A stretch of 64,000 nucleotides of DNA from Ascidia mentula (lineage: Eukaryota; Chordata; Ascidiacea; Phlebobranchia; Ascidiidae). This document shows, one piece after another, positions 38,701-50,189 of the stretch (within the stretch, counting starts at the first letter, position 1; every line of letters begins with the position of its first letter). The notes below the pieces were generated by a model. It was not told the origin of the DNA, did not search any database, and saw only the letters and a list, made by a program, of their open reading frames with translations. The stretch is from contig OX387203.1 of assembly GCA_947561715.1 (NCBI GenBank), positions 10,602,001 to 10,666,000 on the forward strand. Reading direction: 5' to 3'. The position numbers were made by a program, and so were the translations under genes.

Positions 38701-41700
38701 GATGTGCTCCACTGCTGCCAGAAGTGAAAGTCAACCGAGCCACACTTCCAACAGAAGTAAAATTGAAACCAGATGATAAAAATCCAGAAAAATAATTTAA
38801 AGACCCATTTTCGTTGTAAATCTGCGATGGTAACAGAATAATTTATCGGAAATTACAAATAATTTCTGCTTTTCTGGCACAATTAAACGTTAATTATTAT
38901 TAATGGAAATTTCGCCAGCTATTCAACGAGGCTTCATCAGGATAATGCTGGGAAACAACAAATTTCTTAAAATCTGATGCAAACTTTCAAACTTTATTTA
39001 TATTGATGACCTTATCTCGGCATGACTCAATGTATGACTCCTTTTCGTTTGGAATTTCTATAATGTGTCATAAACAAATCAGCAAGTGTCAATCTAGGTG
39101 TAAGAGCGCACAAACTTACCCGCAATTTATCAGAGCCTGATTCAGTTTGAAACGAATTCACCACGAACTTGATCACGTGATTTGGCGGGGCATTGATAAA
39201 CCATTGGCAGATTTCATAGTTGTTGTAAGTTCCAGGCCAACCAGGAGATGTGAGAACTTCCGTCCCTCTGACGTTTGCTGTGCGATTGGTTTCGCCACAT
39301 CGACGTGTCCAGATAACTAGTGACGTAACAAAGAGTCAACAAACATACACTGTATTTTTAAGTCTTGCTGTTGCAGAAAATGTTGTCACAAAACATACCA
39401 ATGTGTTAAAACTGTTTCTTATACCTGCTGCGTAATTGATTGAAAACCCCTGATGTGCTCCACTGCTGCCAGAAGTGAAAGTCAACCGAGCCACACTTCC
39501 AACAGAAGTAAAATTGAAACCAGATGATAGAAATCCAGAAAAAGAATTCAAAGTTCTGTTTTCGTTGTAAATCTGTGATAATAACAGAATATTTTATCGG
39601 AAATTAGAAATAATTTCTGGTTTTCTGGCACAATTTAATGTTGATAATTATTAATGGAAATTTCGCCAGCTATTCAACGAGGCTTCATCAGGGTAATGTT
39701 GGAAAATTACAAGTTGCTTCAAATCTGATGCAAACTTTCAAACTTTGTTTATATTGATGACCTTATTCGGCATTGTGGCAACACGCATGTTTCCCTGGCC
39801 TAGTTCTGATCACGCCGCATGTTTTCTGAAATTCAACACTGGAACACCAAACGGAAAGGATGCAGGCGGAGTTAAGCCTTCCTGCAGAGCTAAAAGCAAG
39901 CTGCTGATACTCTGCTGGACAACTACATTTTTTCTGACTCTTTGTTATAAAACGCCCTCGTAGTAATCGTTCGTCCCCAATCGGTGTGCCATTATTTCTT
40001 GCCATTCGCGCTGTTAAGTTCGCATGTTCTGTTGTTAGTTAATTCGCTATTCATGGGATAAACTCTTGTTAAACGCGCTTGAACCAAATTAAACTTAAAC
40101 CACCTGGTATTGCAAACGTGTCTTTATTAAATTAAACCACCTGGTAATTCAGTAGTCTATACAGCAAGAACACGCAAGCAGACTTTTAGTTTCAGCACAG
40201 CAGCAGCCGACCGGGAAACAACTGGTACGCTGCAGCACGACTCTATGCATGACTCCTTTTCGTTTGGAATTTCCATAATGGGTTATAAACTAATCAGCAA
40301 GTGCCAATCCAGGTGTAAGAGCGCACAAACTTACCCGCAATTTATCGTAACCTGATTCAGTTTGAAACAAATTCACCACGAACTTGATCACGTGAGTTGG
40401 CGGTGCATTGATAAACCATTGGCAGTTTTCATAGTTGTTGTAAGTTCCAGGCCAACCAGGGGATGTGAGAACTTCCGTCCCTCTGAGGTTTGCTGTGCGA
40501 TTGGTTTCGCCACAACGAGGATTCCTGACTAGAATAACGCAATTCACAAATATTTGAAGTTTTGATTCAACACGTATAATTACAACTTCAAGGAAAAAGT
40601 ATGACCGGTTTTCTTGTAAACCGTCGAATATAATTAAATACAAAATTTCCTTTTTAACAATTCATCTTTTTTATAAAATGCTACAAAAATTTTTATACGA
40701 CATAGCAATGTCTATAAATCAGTGTTTCTTAAACTGGGAGCGACGAAACAGGCTCAGTTGTGCCGCGAACCTCATCAAACAATAACCTAAACAAAGCATT
40801 TCCAAAACACCAAGGAATGTAACTTAATAAACATACGAAAATGCTAAACTGCAACTACCAGCTATGTAGTTGATTGAAAATCCAGAAGAAGTTAAACCTC
40901 CATCCGAAGTAAATGTTAATCGAACTGCATTTAAATTCGAAGCGACAGTGGAACCTGACGACACAGATCCACTCAAAGAACGTAACAATGCACTTCCGCC
41001 TTGGTCGTATATCTGTAATAGTAATATCAAAAGTCTAAAGCAGTAGCAAGTTTTCAAAACGGGGCGTGAGCTATTTTAGGGCACTGCGTTTGCTTAGATC
41101 GACACATTTTTGATTTTCTTTTCGGCCGGGTCCAAAACACACACATTTTGCGCTGTTGGAATCTTTGTTTGTTTGTTATATTGACACAGATTTTCGCTCG
41201 TGCAAAAGCTTACGATAAAACGAAGAAAGATTTCGCCGGCGCAAACCATGTGTGTGGCCCCGGACTTATTTAGCCTCAAGATACTTTTCATTAAATCAGA
41301 ATGACTCAACATAAAAGTGTTGAAACTTACTTTGAGATAGTCACAACATGACTCAGTTTGAAACGAATTCACCACGAAATTGATCACGTGATTTGGCGGG
41401 GCAATAATAAACCATTGGCAGTTTTCACTGTTTTTGTAATTTCCAGGCCAACCAGGGGATTTGAGGACTTTCTCCACACTGACACTTGCTGTGCGGCTGA
41501 TTTCACCACATGGAGAACTCCAAAATACTTCGACAATATTGGTAAGTATTTAGGTTTGATACTATTTAATTTTTATCGCAAATAATTTTTATCGATGTCG
41601 AATAAGTGATGTGTGGGGTTACTTTTTTATTGCTTGAATAAATTTGCTACAGGGACTTTAAAATCGCAACATATTCCCCTATAGTTAGTTTTTCGTATTT

Positions 41701-41792
41701 ACTTTTAACGATGTCGAAAAGTAAGTCCTACCTGTATTGAACATCACAAGAAAACCAAAATTTATCTGCAATGCAAGCCGTTTGTTCATCAT
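35772..41792 (-). CDS. Receptor gene A: CUBx3 - unknown module - CCP - Ig-like x2 - TM - short tail
   Basis: Complete by exon model, 838 aa. Exons 5' to 3': 41732-41792 (signal peptide), 41331-41527 and 40859-41012 (CUB1, to residue ~137), 40335-40528 and 39425-39572 (CUB2, ~138-251), 39120-39316 and 38674-38821 (CUB3, ~252-366), 37987-38364 (126-residue module of unknown fold with NIT, NVT and NRS sites), 37681-37869 (Sushi/CCP, four Cys, ending ETAEWSVPYQCW), 37326-37468 and 37121-37238 (Ig-like 1; Cys in LVLIFC and DHGSLVTCHQ), 36825-36953, 36524-36594 and the start of 36246-36459 (Ig-like 2; SERDLGNYSITI motif), membrane helix at about residues 748-769 in 36246-36459, then 35959-36025 and 35772-35880 (tail, stop TAA). 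All exon phases agree. The tail has Tyr818 in AAYCNV, which fits the pYxN Grb2 SH2-docking pattern, and Tyr835 in NAYETF. Polyadenylation signals lie at 35620-35625 and 35559-35564. The donor after the CCP exon (GTTGGT) is weak and is chosen because it keeps frame. Cell-surface recognition is inferred from the domains; the ligand is unknown. Confidence 0.82.
39774..40238. repeat. 0.47-kb intronic repeat, gene A copy
   Basis: Same insertion at the same intron position (between exons 39425-39572 and 40335-40528) as in the gene B units, so the insertion predates the gene A/gene B split. The section around 40100-40150 is shortened relative to the gene B copies. Confidence 0.6.
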
Positions 41793-42629
41793 CGAAATTT
41801 ATATATCACCACTTCTTATACCTGGGTATAATTTTGGTAGCAGTTAATTGTTATAAAGTCACTTAGGTAACAGATATGGTATATCCTAAATAGGATTTCC
41901 TGATATGTTACTTGCGATATAATGAGGGTCGGTCCTTAATCAAATTGGGCCCGGCACCATAAGGAAACCCCGCGCATCAAAAAAGGGCTTCATCAGTTTA
42001 CCAGATAAAGGTCACATGATTTGTGTTTCAGAAAGTTATAATGACCTTTGCAAACGAGACGCTGATGGTCGACAAATCTTTAAACGCACATAACTTTGTC
42101 TGTTTTCGTCGACTTTCGATGACATTTTTCACAAGTCGCAGATATATGTTTGATTAAGTACGTTGTTTAGCAGAAGGTATGGTATCACACAATGCTGACT
42201 GTTAGTCAGGATATTTCAACAAAGTTTGTTATGCGTGCTGAAAGTATTGGTTGTTCACATACTCCTGGTGATCAGAATAAACGTTTTTTATTCACAAAAC
42301 ATGCTGGCTCGAGTTTTTCTTGTTTCTCTTTGAAAACGTCCCAATAATAAACACAAGACTTACGATTTCAAATCAAAATTTTCGCTCTCTGCAGTCAAAA
42401 GCCATTAAATCTTCCAGTGCGATTGAAACAAAAGTCTCAGCTACCTTCGAGAGCCCAATTTAACCGAGAAGTGAAGCAACAGGAGATAAACTTATTTACG
42501 TGAATCGAAACTTCAAGTTTCAACCATGCGAAAACTTCCTGGTTCAAAAAGCCAAAAGCCACAGCTATTGTTATCGCACTGGAAGATTTATTGTTATGTA
42601 GTAAAGGCTTTTCAGTGTTGCTAATCATA

Positions 42630-42814
42630 ATGGAAAGTCCGGAAGATGAACGGGATAATGACAGCACGTAAGTTATGGTACAAGTGAAGAAGTTGCGATG
42701 TTAATTATGATCTGTTGTATGTTGTTGTTATTTGACAGTAGTATAAATATTTTACCTAACAGCACTGATGATGAACACAGTAGTTGTTCGAAACGTTTGT
42801 TTTACTATGAATAG
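42630..42814 (+). CDS. Possible 29-aa two-exon ORF, head-to-head with gene A
   Basis: Duplicate of the ORF at 20871-21055, with exons 42630-42667 and 42763-42814, the same GTAAGT donor and an 'aacag' acceptor. The reading frame, both splice signals and the stop are all kept. It lies 838 bases from the gene A start codon. Function is unknown. Conservation across the two copies could simply reflect a recent duplication. Confidence 0.35.
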
Positions 42815-44281
42815 TTTCTACTTCGGTTATAAATATAATTTGCCTAAAACCTAACATGAATATAGTAGGTTTGTCTGAACCAGGAAGTTTGACTCTATTG
42901 ACTCTTTAAGTTTCGGTTGACGTAAAACGGCTTTTCCTTAAGAGGGGTCTAAGTAAATGGAAAGGTATTATCGGGTTTAGGAAAATGCTGGTAAATGTGT
43001 TCAATATTCCTTTGGGCAACAAGAGCAAAGAAAAAGAAAAAAAATCACGACGACATAATTATCCGAGAGTGTTGCCATGCTTTCGCATGTGACACTAATG
43101 TTTGAGGAATTCCCAGCCAAGTCAAATAACTTTGCATAGTTCCATGGACAACAAAATTGGAATACACTAACGTAAACATTGGCCGTTCATTACCTGCAGC
43201 ATCCGTGTTATTACTTTATTCAATGTGTCTGCATGGTATTTATAATTACCAAGTTAAATTAGTGCAATAAGAACGTCATCACAACAAAGGCAACTGAGTT
43301 GTGCAATATGTTCAATGCATGTTTGTGTTGAGCAAATGTTTCTTCATGCGAACTGTTGAATGTTAGTCAATGTTACAGCGTAAATTGTTTCCTCTACTCT
43401 GGCATGTCTGTGCTTGCAGTTCGCTGCTTGCTGGTCATTCTTTTCTAATCGACTCTATTTCTATAGTTCGTCACGTAAACTGCTTGTGCGCAAAGGATTG
43501 AGGTTAACCTTGCGTCCTGCAATTCAATTGACACTTGGTAAGAATAAGATTGGACATATTTATTGGAAGTTTGAAATATTTCAAAACCAGAAAAAAAGGA
43601 GATTGTTAATTTTCTGTCAAACCGCGTTTTTCATTAAGGGTCAATGAATATGTGAGGTTCTCTGGTAGTGCAGTAAAGGTGAGTATTCTACTTTCGATGC
43701 AAAATTCTGGCGTCATACAAACTAAACATTTTCTGAATCGTTTCCCGCGTTTCCTACAAACATTCCTGCACTGTAAATCGCAAGGGTGGGAAAATAAATA
43801 CAGGGTGGATTATGGTTGGATTTTTACACCATTGTGGTGGAAATTTTTGTTCGAACGTGGTAAAATCCACCCCTTAGAATAAAACACTTTATATGGTGGA
43901 AATCTACACTGTGCTAAGGATTAAAGGTGGAATTTTGTTTAATTAAAGCTTTGTTGTCGGACAATGCGTTCCTAATAGTTATTACTTTATCGACTGCAGC
44001 ACATCAACACAAAGGTGCAAATATGGTGGACCTTATCAACCCATCTTTGAAATGCAACATAGCAAATGGATTTAATAGAAACCTTTTTTTATTAATTTAG
44101 GTATTTTTTGTAGCAACACAGTATAATGTATTATCGTTTGTATGGTAGATAACTTACCCAAAAAACAAACAATTTATAGAGATCAGTGATATTTTCCCAT
44201 TAAAAAAATATCCACTAGTGGCGCCTTGCCCAAAACGTGGCTGCTACGGTTGGATGACTTCCATGAGAGCGGTTACTGTAA

Positions 44282-46699
44282 GTGGAAGTCTGCGAAATGT
44301 CGTCGGAAGTAATGTTTACTTGTCCTTTTAATGTTGCGTGCAATTTTAATGATGTTCGAAGAAAATTAGCTCAGCATCTCAGATTAGAACATTTTATGGA
44401 AACTTCTTTTCCCTGTCAAGTGTCCGGTTGTGAACAAATTTATTCAACAATTGGAAGTTTTTCAAAACATTTAATCCGAATGCATCGGTTGGAACAGGTA
44501 ACGTCAACTACTGATAGTGTGGATCAAATTGATTTGGACGATAACACAAACGTGGTGGAAGTAATGGAGTTCACACATGTTGACAATGAAGCGATTTGTG
44601 TGCCACAAGGCACTTTCTCTGAAAATATGTTTAACTTTTGTTTAAAATTGAAGGAGCATTTTGTTTTGCCGCATTCAACTTATGTGGAAGTTATGGAGGA
44701 TATAGCAAATCTCTTTTCTACTTTTCATAATGATGTATTGAAAATGGCACTTTGTAGCGATCACAATCAGATCGATTCGCAGTACAGATATCTTTTGGAT
44801 AGTCATACTATAGGTGATATGTGGACTAAAATTCAAAACCCTGGACTTTTTTCAAATTATTGTCAGTCTATTGGTTATGTTTCACCAACCCGAATAAGTT
44901 TAGATGAATGTATTTCATTTCAGTATGTTTCGATACTACAAACTTTGTCAAATTATCTCCACAATGATGCTGTCTGGCAAATGGTTAATAAACAAAAAAA
45001 ACAAGTTTCAAAGAATTTTTTGAGCACTTTTACTGATGGTGAATACTTTCGGGGACATAGTTATTTGCATGGCAATGAAAAATACATAAGAATCCACCTG
45101 TACTGTGATGAAATTGAAGTATGTAATCCGCTTGGTACATCAAGAGTAAAAAACAAGCTAACATGTCTTTATTACTTCATTGGAAATATTGAAACAAAGT
45201 GTTATGCATCTTTAAAGCACATATTTCTGGCTTTGGTTGTCAAAACTAATGATCTGAAGGCATATGGTTACCAAACTGTTATGAAACCTCTACTACATGA
45301 CATTGCAATTTTGGAAAGTGGATTTTTAGTGAAGTCTCCTGATAATAGTTCAGTGGTTATTTATGGTACAGTAGTGACGTTGTCTGCTGACAATTTAGCA
45401 GCCCATGAAATTGGAGGCTTTAGAAAATGTTTTAATAGTGGAAAAATATGTCGTTACTGCTTGTGTGAATATGATGATTTGAGGGTTAAGTTTTGTGAAC
45501 AAAATTTTATCAAGAGGACAGAGGAGAGCCATTCAATTCACTTGCAAATGCTAGAGCACAATCCCTTGCAATCACATTTCATGGGAGTTAGTAACAAGTG
45601 TGCTTTTAGTCAGGTTTGTGGGTTTTTGGCAACATCCTCTTTTCCTCCTGACATAATGCATGATTGTTTTGAAGGGGTTCTGCAGCACTTTATGTGGGCT
45701 TTGTTTCGACATCTTTTGAAGGTCAAGATTTACACAATAAACTTATTAAATGAGAAAATTCGGTCATTCAGATTTGGTGTACATGACCAAAAAAATAAAC
45801 CAAGATGTTTGCCTTTGAATGTTGTTCACCAATCTGGAAAAATTCGTTTATCAGCTAGCGAGTCCTTCTGCCTTTTCAAGCTTCTGCCACTTATACTTGG
45901 AGATCAAGTTCCAAATACTGATAAAGGATGGGAACTGCTTATAATTCTCTCCAAAATTATGGAGATTGTTTGTGCTCTAATTGTATCCAAAGGTTTGGTC
46001 AGTTGTTTATCCTTAAAAATACCTGAGTTTTACTCTGGGTTTGTGAGTTTTGCCCCAGATCTTGTTAAGCCAAAATGTCATTACATTTTGCACTATCCAA
46101 AAATGATGCTGTATTATGGACCATTGCGACATCTATGGTGTATGAGGTTCGAATCTTTTCATCAAAAAATTAAAACTGTAGCAAGAAAATGCTGCAACTT
46201 CAAGAACATATGTTGCACTGTGGCAAAACGTGTTCAACATCAAAAATGCTTACTTTATGCAGACAATTCATTCACTTCAGATACTGATATTCCTAAAGCA
46301 AAATGCATGTCACTTAGCAGCTTTCCTCAAGATGTTATTTCGGTAATTCAATCAGTTACTATGGATACTTTTGTAAAAACTGTTGCCTGGGCAATGGTAA
46401 ATCATGTTAATTATGCTGTTGACAGTGTTTATGTGCTCGATGTATTGGATGATATTCCAGTTTTTGTGAAAGCGAGATGGATTGTTTGCTTTGAAAATGA
46501 TTTTTTGGTCATCGGAAAATACATGAGGCCTGTTTCTTTTAACAGACACATTCAATGTTTTGCAGTTGAAACTACACAAAAGCATATGTTTTTTCAGGCT
46601 GGCTGTGAAGTATCATCACACCCCTTAGACATTTATAGTCAAAACTCGAAGCTATATATTCGATTAAATTACCGCATTTGTGTTCCCGAACTTCTGTAA
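44282..46699 (+). CDS. Transposon ORF1: C2H2-finger transposase-like protein, 805 aa
   Basis: Single open frame of 805 codons. The N-terminus has two C2H2-type fingers (Cys14, Cys20, His32, His37 and Cys45, Cys50, His63, His68), probably for DNA binding. A region near residue 455-475 contains FPPDIMHDCFEGVLQHF, a motif that recurs in animal transposon proteins of this kind. A CRYC..C pair precedes it. From knowledge of CACTA elements this should be the transposase or its equivalent, but I cannot place a DDE triad by eye. The start could be Met1 or Met6 (MSSEVMFTC). No break is visible in the frame. Confidence 0.65.
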   Translation: MEVCEMSSEVMFTCPFNVACNFNDVRRKLAQHLRLEHFMETSFPCQVSGCEQIYSTIGSFSKHLIRMHRLEQVTSTTDSVDQIDLDDNTNVVEVMEFTHVDNEAICVPQGTFSENMFNFCLKLKEHFVLPHSTYVEVMEDIANLFSTFHNDVLKMALCSDHNQIDSQYRYLLDSHTIGDMWTKIQNPGLFSNYCQSIGYVSPTRISLDECISFQYVSILQTLSNYLHNDAVWQMVNKQKKQVSKNFLSTFTDGEYFRGHSYLHGNEKYIRIHLYCDEIEVCNPLGTSRVKNKLTCLYYFIGNIETKCYASLKHIFLALVVKTNDLKAYGYQTVMKPLLHDIAILESGFLVKSPDNSSVVIYGTVVTLSADNLAAHEIGGFRKCFNSGKICRYCLCEYDDLRVKFCEQNFIKRTEESHSIHLQMLEHNPLQSHFMGVSNKCAFSQVCGFLATSSFPPDIMHDCFEGVLQHFMWALFRHLLKVKIYTINLLNEKIRSFRFGVHDQKNKPRCLPLNVVHQSGKIRLSASESFCLFKLLPLILGDQVPNTDKGWELLIILSKIMEIVCALIVSKGLVSCLSLKIPEFYSGFVSFAPDLVKPKCHYILHYPKMMLYYGPLRHLWCMRFESFHQKIKTVARKCCNFKNICCTVAKRVQHQKCLLYADNSFTSDTDIPKAKCMSLSSFPQDVISVIQSVTMDTFVKTVAWAMVNHVNYAVDSVYVLDVLDDIPVFVKARWIVCFENDFLVIGKYMRPVSFNRHIQCFAVETTQKHMFFQAGCEVSSHPLDIYSQNSKLYIRLNYRICVPELL

Positions 46700-46811
46700 C
46701 CTGGTATTTTGCATGTAGCATTACTGTGTTGGTTAACTGCATGATTTTGCAACTGCTGTTTATGCTTCCAGGTGATCAGAACTAAAATTTAGGTTATATA
46801 TAAACATAATC

Positions 46812-49217
46812 ATGTCAAGTGCTGGAACTTACCTTGTTGAGTATAGAAGTTTGAAGAAAATAATAAAATGTGATCCATCAAATTTGTATGACAATATGCA
46901 ACAAACATTTGGTGTCGATGATATGAAAATCCAAGTATACTGCAGCGAATTTGACGAATGGATTGACTGGGAAAGGGGAGATCAAATTGAATACAAGGCA
47001 AAGATTAGGATTCAATCAAGTATGTACAAGCGAAGAATAGGTGTTGATTGCATGTGCTTTTGTCAAATAAAAGGTGTTTATTAGGTTTTGTTTGTCATGT
47101 AATGTATCATTTTATACAAATCTTAGGTACCACCTACGTCCTATAAAGGTTTTCTAGTTGAGTGCTACAAACACATGTGGTCTGGAAATGTAGCTGATAA
47201 ATGCTGTTTTTAGTTGAAGATGACACAGGCTCAGAAGAAACCCTGGCAAATACTAGTACGTCTGAGAGTGTTGGAGCAGACATACAACAACCGGACCCAA
47301 ATTGGTTGCTGAAGTATAATCTACCAGATTTTCCACTATTGGTTGTGCATGCCATACAGAACCAGGAAATCAGTGGCTGCGTAAGACGAGCGATTGGGAA
47401 AATTTTGTTTAATTAAATTTCTGTTTATACGTTGTAAGCAGGGGCGTATCCAGAAATTTTTGAAGGGGGGGGTCCAAATTTGTTTAGGGAATTCCCCGAT
47501 TTTCAAGTACAAACTAAGTGTAAACTATTGTGGGCGAGAATCGCAAAATACGAACGCCGGTGTTCGCGCCAGTCGTCACATAAACGGTGGCTTTCTGGCT
47601 TGCGCAATTGTGTAACGCTATGGAAAGTTTAACAACTAAACTAATTGACTATCACGCAAATAAACCGCTTATCATTACAACGTGGCCACTGAAAAACGAC
47701 GTTTCGTCCATGAACTGACGAAAAATGACACTTGTTTCGTAACAATGCAACATGTTTGGTAACAATGCCAAGTGTTCGGTAACAATGCTCCCTGTTTGGA
47801 AACAATGGCGAATGCAACACGATGCGTTTTTTTGGTCAACGTCAAAGAAAATTTCTGGTTTTCACGCGGATTTTGACAAAAAATACAGTGGCGTTTGTTT
47901 AGTTATCAAAAATGACCAAAATATTTCACAAAAGGGGGGGGTCCGGACCCCTCGGACCCCCCCCCTGGATACGCCCATGGTTGTAAGTATATACAATGGT
48001 TGTGTTAAGTATGATCAGAATGCAAAAAAAGACTTTTTAGGTACCCAGAAATGTTTGTATGCAGCTTGTGAGACAGTACCCTGTATTGGCAGATAGACAT
48101 TCAGACAATCCAATTGTATGTATTTTTTAACTTCAGTTGAAAACAGCAGTCCATGTTTTTTTTTGTTGTATGCAGGGAACATGGCTAGAAAGTTTGAGGC
48201 AGAGGTTTAGGGACCTTTGTCGTCCACTCACGTCCAATAAACAGGTGTCATTGATGAAACAAAAGTATGGGATAAAAAGAAGAGCAACAAGTCCTGTAAG
48301 AATTAGTTGTTATTGTAGCAAAATGCATGATAGTGTAAGTTACTTGTAATCGAAATATTAAGTAGGTTCGTTGCAATATGTTAAGGAGCCTCCAGAGATT
48401 GGTGATATTCCAGCAAAGTGCATAGAAGACATGGCTACAGAATACAAAAAGGAAAATCCAGACTATGGATTTATTGAGGAGAATATGGCGAGCACATTTA
48501 ACTACAGAAGAGCAGAAGTTAAAGAAGGAAAACTAAGTGTAGTTGAAATTTTGGACAAATATCCAGGGTTGTGTAGTTATGAAGGGGTATGTTAGTCTAT
48601 TTCTTAAAAAAAAGCCTAGTTATCATATGAACATTTTGTTTTATTGCAGCTCATTAACGAGGGAAGAAGGATTTTAAACATAAATTCAGATATTAAAATG
48701 ACTGATGACAAACTTCAAAAATTTTCATTGGTATTGTCAAAGAAGCAATTTCCAGTGGACATGTCATCTTTTGTTAATGGGGGTAAGCTTAATTCTTCAA
48801 CTATTTTTTTATTTCATTAACTTGTGGTAATGATGTTACAGAGTTAGAGCGATGCTTCATATTACTACCAGCTTTGTTTAAGGAAGATGCCTTTTTTGTT
48901 TATAGCCAGGTAGTGATACAATATGTAAACTTTGTTTGTTTTCTGACTGTTCTTGCATTTAGGATGTAATGGCACCTTCGCCGTACCCAGTGGTTATTTG
49001 TGTCGGTGACAAGGGCATGTTTTTGCATGTTGAATGCAAAAACGTTTGTGTGGTCCCAAGTGTAAACCATGGAGTCATGCTTCTATTGTTTGCTTATTGG
49101 AGCTTAGATATTTCATTTGCCCCTAAGCAAAAGAAGAGCCTACAGTTCCTGTGCAGGCTATTGGGAATTGAAATTTCGGTTTGCACCCATGTGCAACGGG
49201 CGTTAAATAATTTGTGA
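46812..49217 (+). CDS. Transposon ORF2: spliced PB1-like plus SAMD3-like accessory protein
   Basis: Probable exons: 46812-47019, 47214 to about 47412 (end uncertain), 48176-48295, 48366-48586, 48650-48782, 48842-48909 and 48963-49217 (stop TGA). The first exon resembles a PB1-type domain (YLVEYRSLKKIIK.., then YCSEFDEWIDWERGD). The later exons resemble the SAMD3-like accessory ORFs that accompany such elements in many animals (PDFPLLVVHAIQ; MAPSPYPVVICVGDKG; VECKNVCVVPSVNHGVML). The MITE at 47439-47979 lies between the second and third exons, and I could not find a clean splice out of the second exon, so this gene may be disabled. Confidence 0.5.
47439..47979. mobile_element. CAGGGGCGTATCC MITE, copy 1 (inside the CACTA-like element)
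   Basis: Ends CAGGGGCGTATCCAG and CTGGATACGCCCATG, 541 bp, flanked by a perfect 8-bp duplication gttgtaag. An 8-bp duplication and CAGGGG ends point to the hAT superfamily. Near the right end a G-run/C-run palindrome (ggggtccggacccc) can form a strong hairpin. No coding capacity. Confidence 0.85.
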
Positions 49218-49542
49218 CTCCCGAAAATAAAGTTTCTTTGTTGTGCGAACTGTGAATTGTTTTTATGTTAGATTGTAGCTTGCCAGAACGTAGATGAAAG
49301 GGCAAATATATTGTTAAATTTACCATGTAACCGTGGAACTTTACAAGAAAAGGGGTGGGAAATTCTAGGAAAACTCACAAAAAATTGCAACACAGACCAT
49401 GGAAAACACCACCCATAGTGGTGGAATTGAAGTTGTGGAATTTACCACCTTTTGATTTGAAGCAGTGGATTCTTCCACATTATCGTGGAAAAAAAAGACC
49501 ATGCGCATGGGTGGGATTTCCCATAGTTTTTGAGTTACAGTG

Positions 49543-50189
49543 TGGTCTTGAAAAAGGTTGTTGGGGAGCTCATGCGACTCTCTAAGCCGAGGTTGACAAT
49601 GATTATTTTCAAGGGTGTATTTTAATGAAGGTGAGGAAAACATGTAGTCAACAACAATGCTTGCCGTCTTATTCCTTTGTTTATTAACCAGGCAACAACC
49701 TGACCAGTTAAAACCATTCACATCTCACAAAAACACGATAACTTAAAATCGATATTATGACAATGATTTTCTGTCTAAAAAAATCTGAATTAGAATGATA
49801 TAAAGGACAAGAGCTCCTTATTAGCTAATTTGCAAACTATGAGAATAAGTTGTATGAGACCACTGGTTTGTCGCAATTCTGTTGTTATTGACTGTGTGCA
49901 TTGAACAGTCAAATAACATCTTATTTATTGGTATTTAATCATCCTCCAAAGTAATGAGTGGTTTTGTATCATACACGAAAGAATGTAGATTTTCGGTTAC
50001 ATGTGACATGTATTTGCAAAACTTTATTTATAGGCGTTAAAAACATGAGATAATGATACAAATACAAATGAATAGTTTCTTCATTTTCATGCAGCGATGG
50101 TGTGATTTAGTACGTTCTGTAACAAAAATCAGTAAGTTACAAAAAACAACAAAATGTTAAAAAAAAATTCTTGAATCGAATCACATAAC
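49543..50189. other. Spacer with the 3' UTR of the two-domain secreted gene
   Basis: No gene seen apart from the minus-strand 3' untranslated region of the neighbour at 50190-51296. Its likely polyadenylation signal (AATAAA on the minus strand) is at 50023-50028, about 160 bases past the stop codon. Confidence 0.6.

Larger units (their letters stand above)
38415..43455. repeat. Segmental duplication, copy 2 (gene A CUB region and upstream flank)
   Basis: Partner of the copy at 1-21895. It holds the compact three-CUB form. The block upstream of the start codon (about 41.80-42.85 kb) is strongly conserved with 20.06-21.07 kb, then copy 2 lacks a stretch present at about 21.08-21.25 kb and is more divergent in the old zinc-finger region. 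The start-codon regions of both genes are therefore likely to share the same control sequences. Confidence 0.85.
43769..49542 (+). mobile_element. CACTA-like (EnSpm/CMC) DNA transposon, ~5.8 kb, two ORFs
   Basis: Left end CACTGTAAATC and right end GAGTTACAGTG are imperfect inverted repeats starting with the CACTG typical of the CACTA group. Both ends carry many subterminal GTGGAA / TTCCAC motifs (about 43.79-43.94 and 49.39-49.50 kb), another CACTA trait. The flanks share only TG directly, so target-site duplication is unclear. Inside are an 805-aa ORF and a spliced second ORF on the plus strand. A MITE (47439-47979) sits inside the second gene. The near-intact first ORF suggests recent activity. 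Confidence 0.65.
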
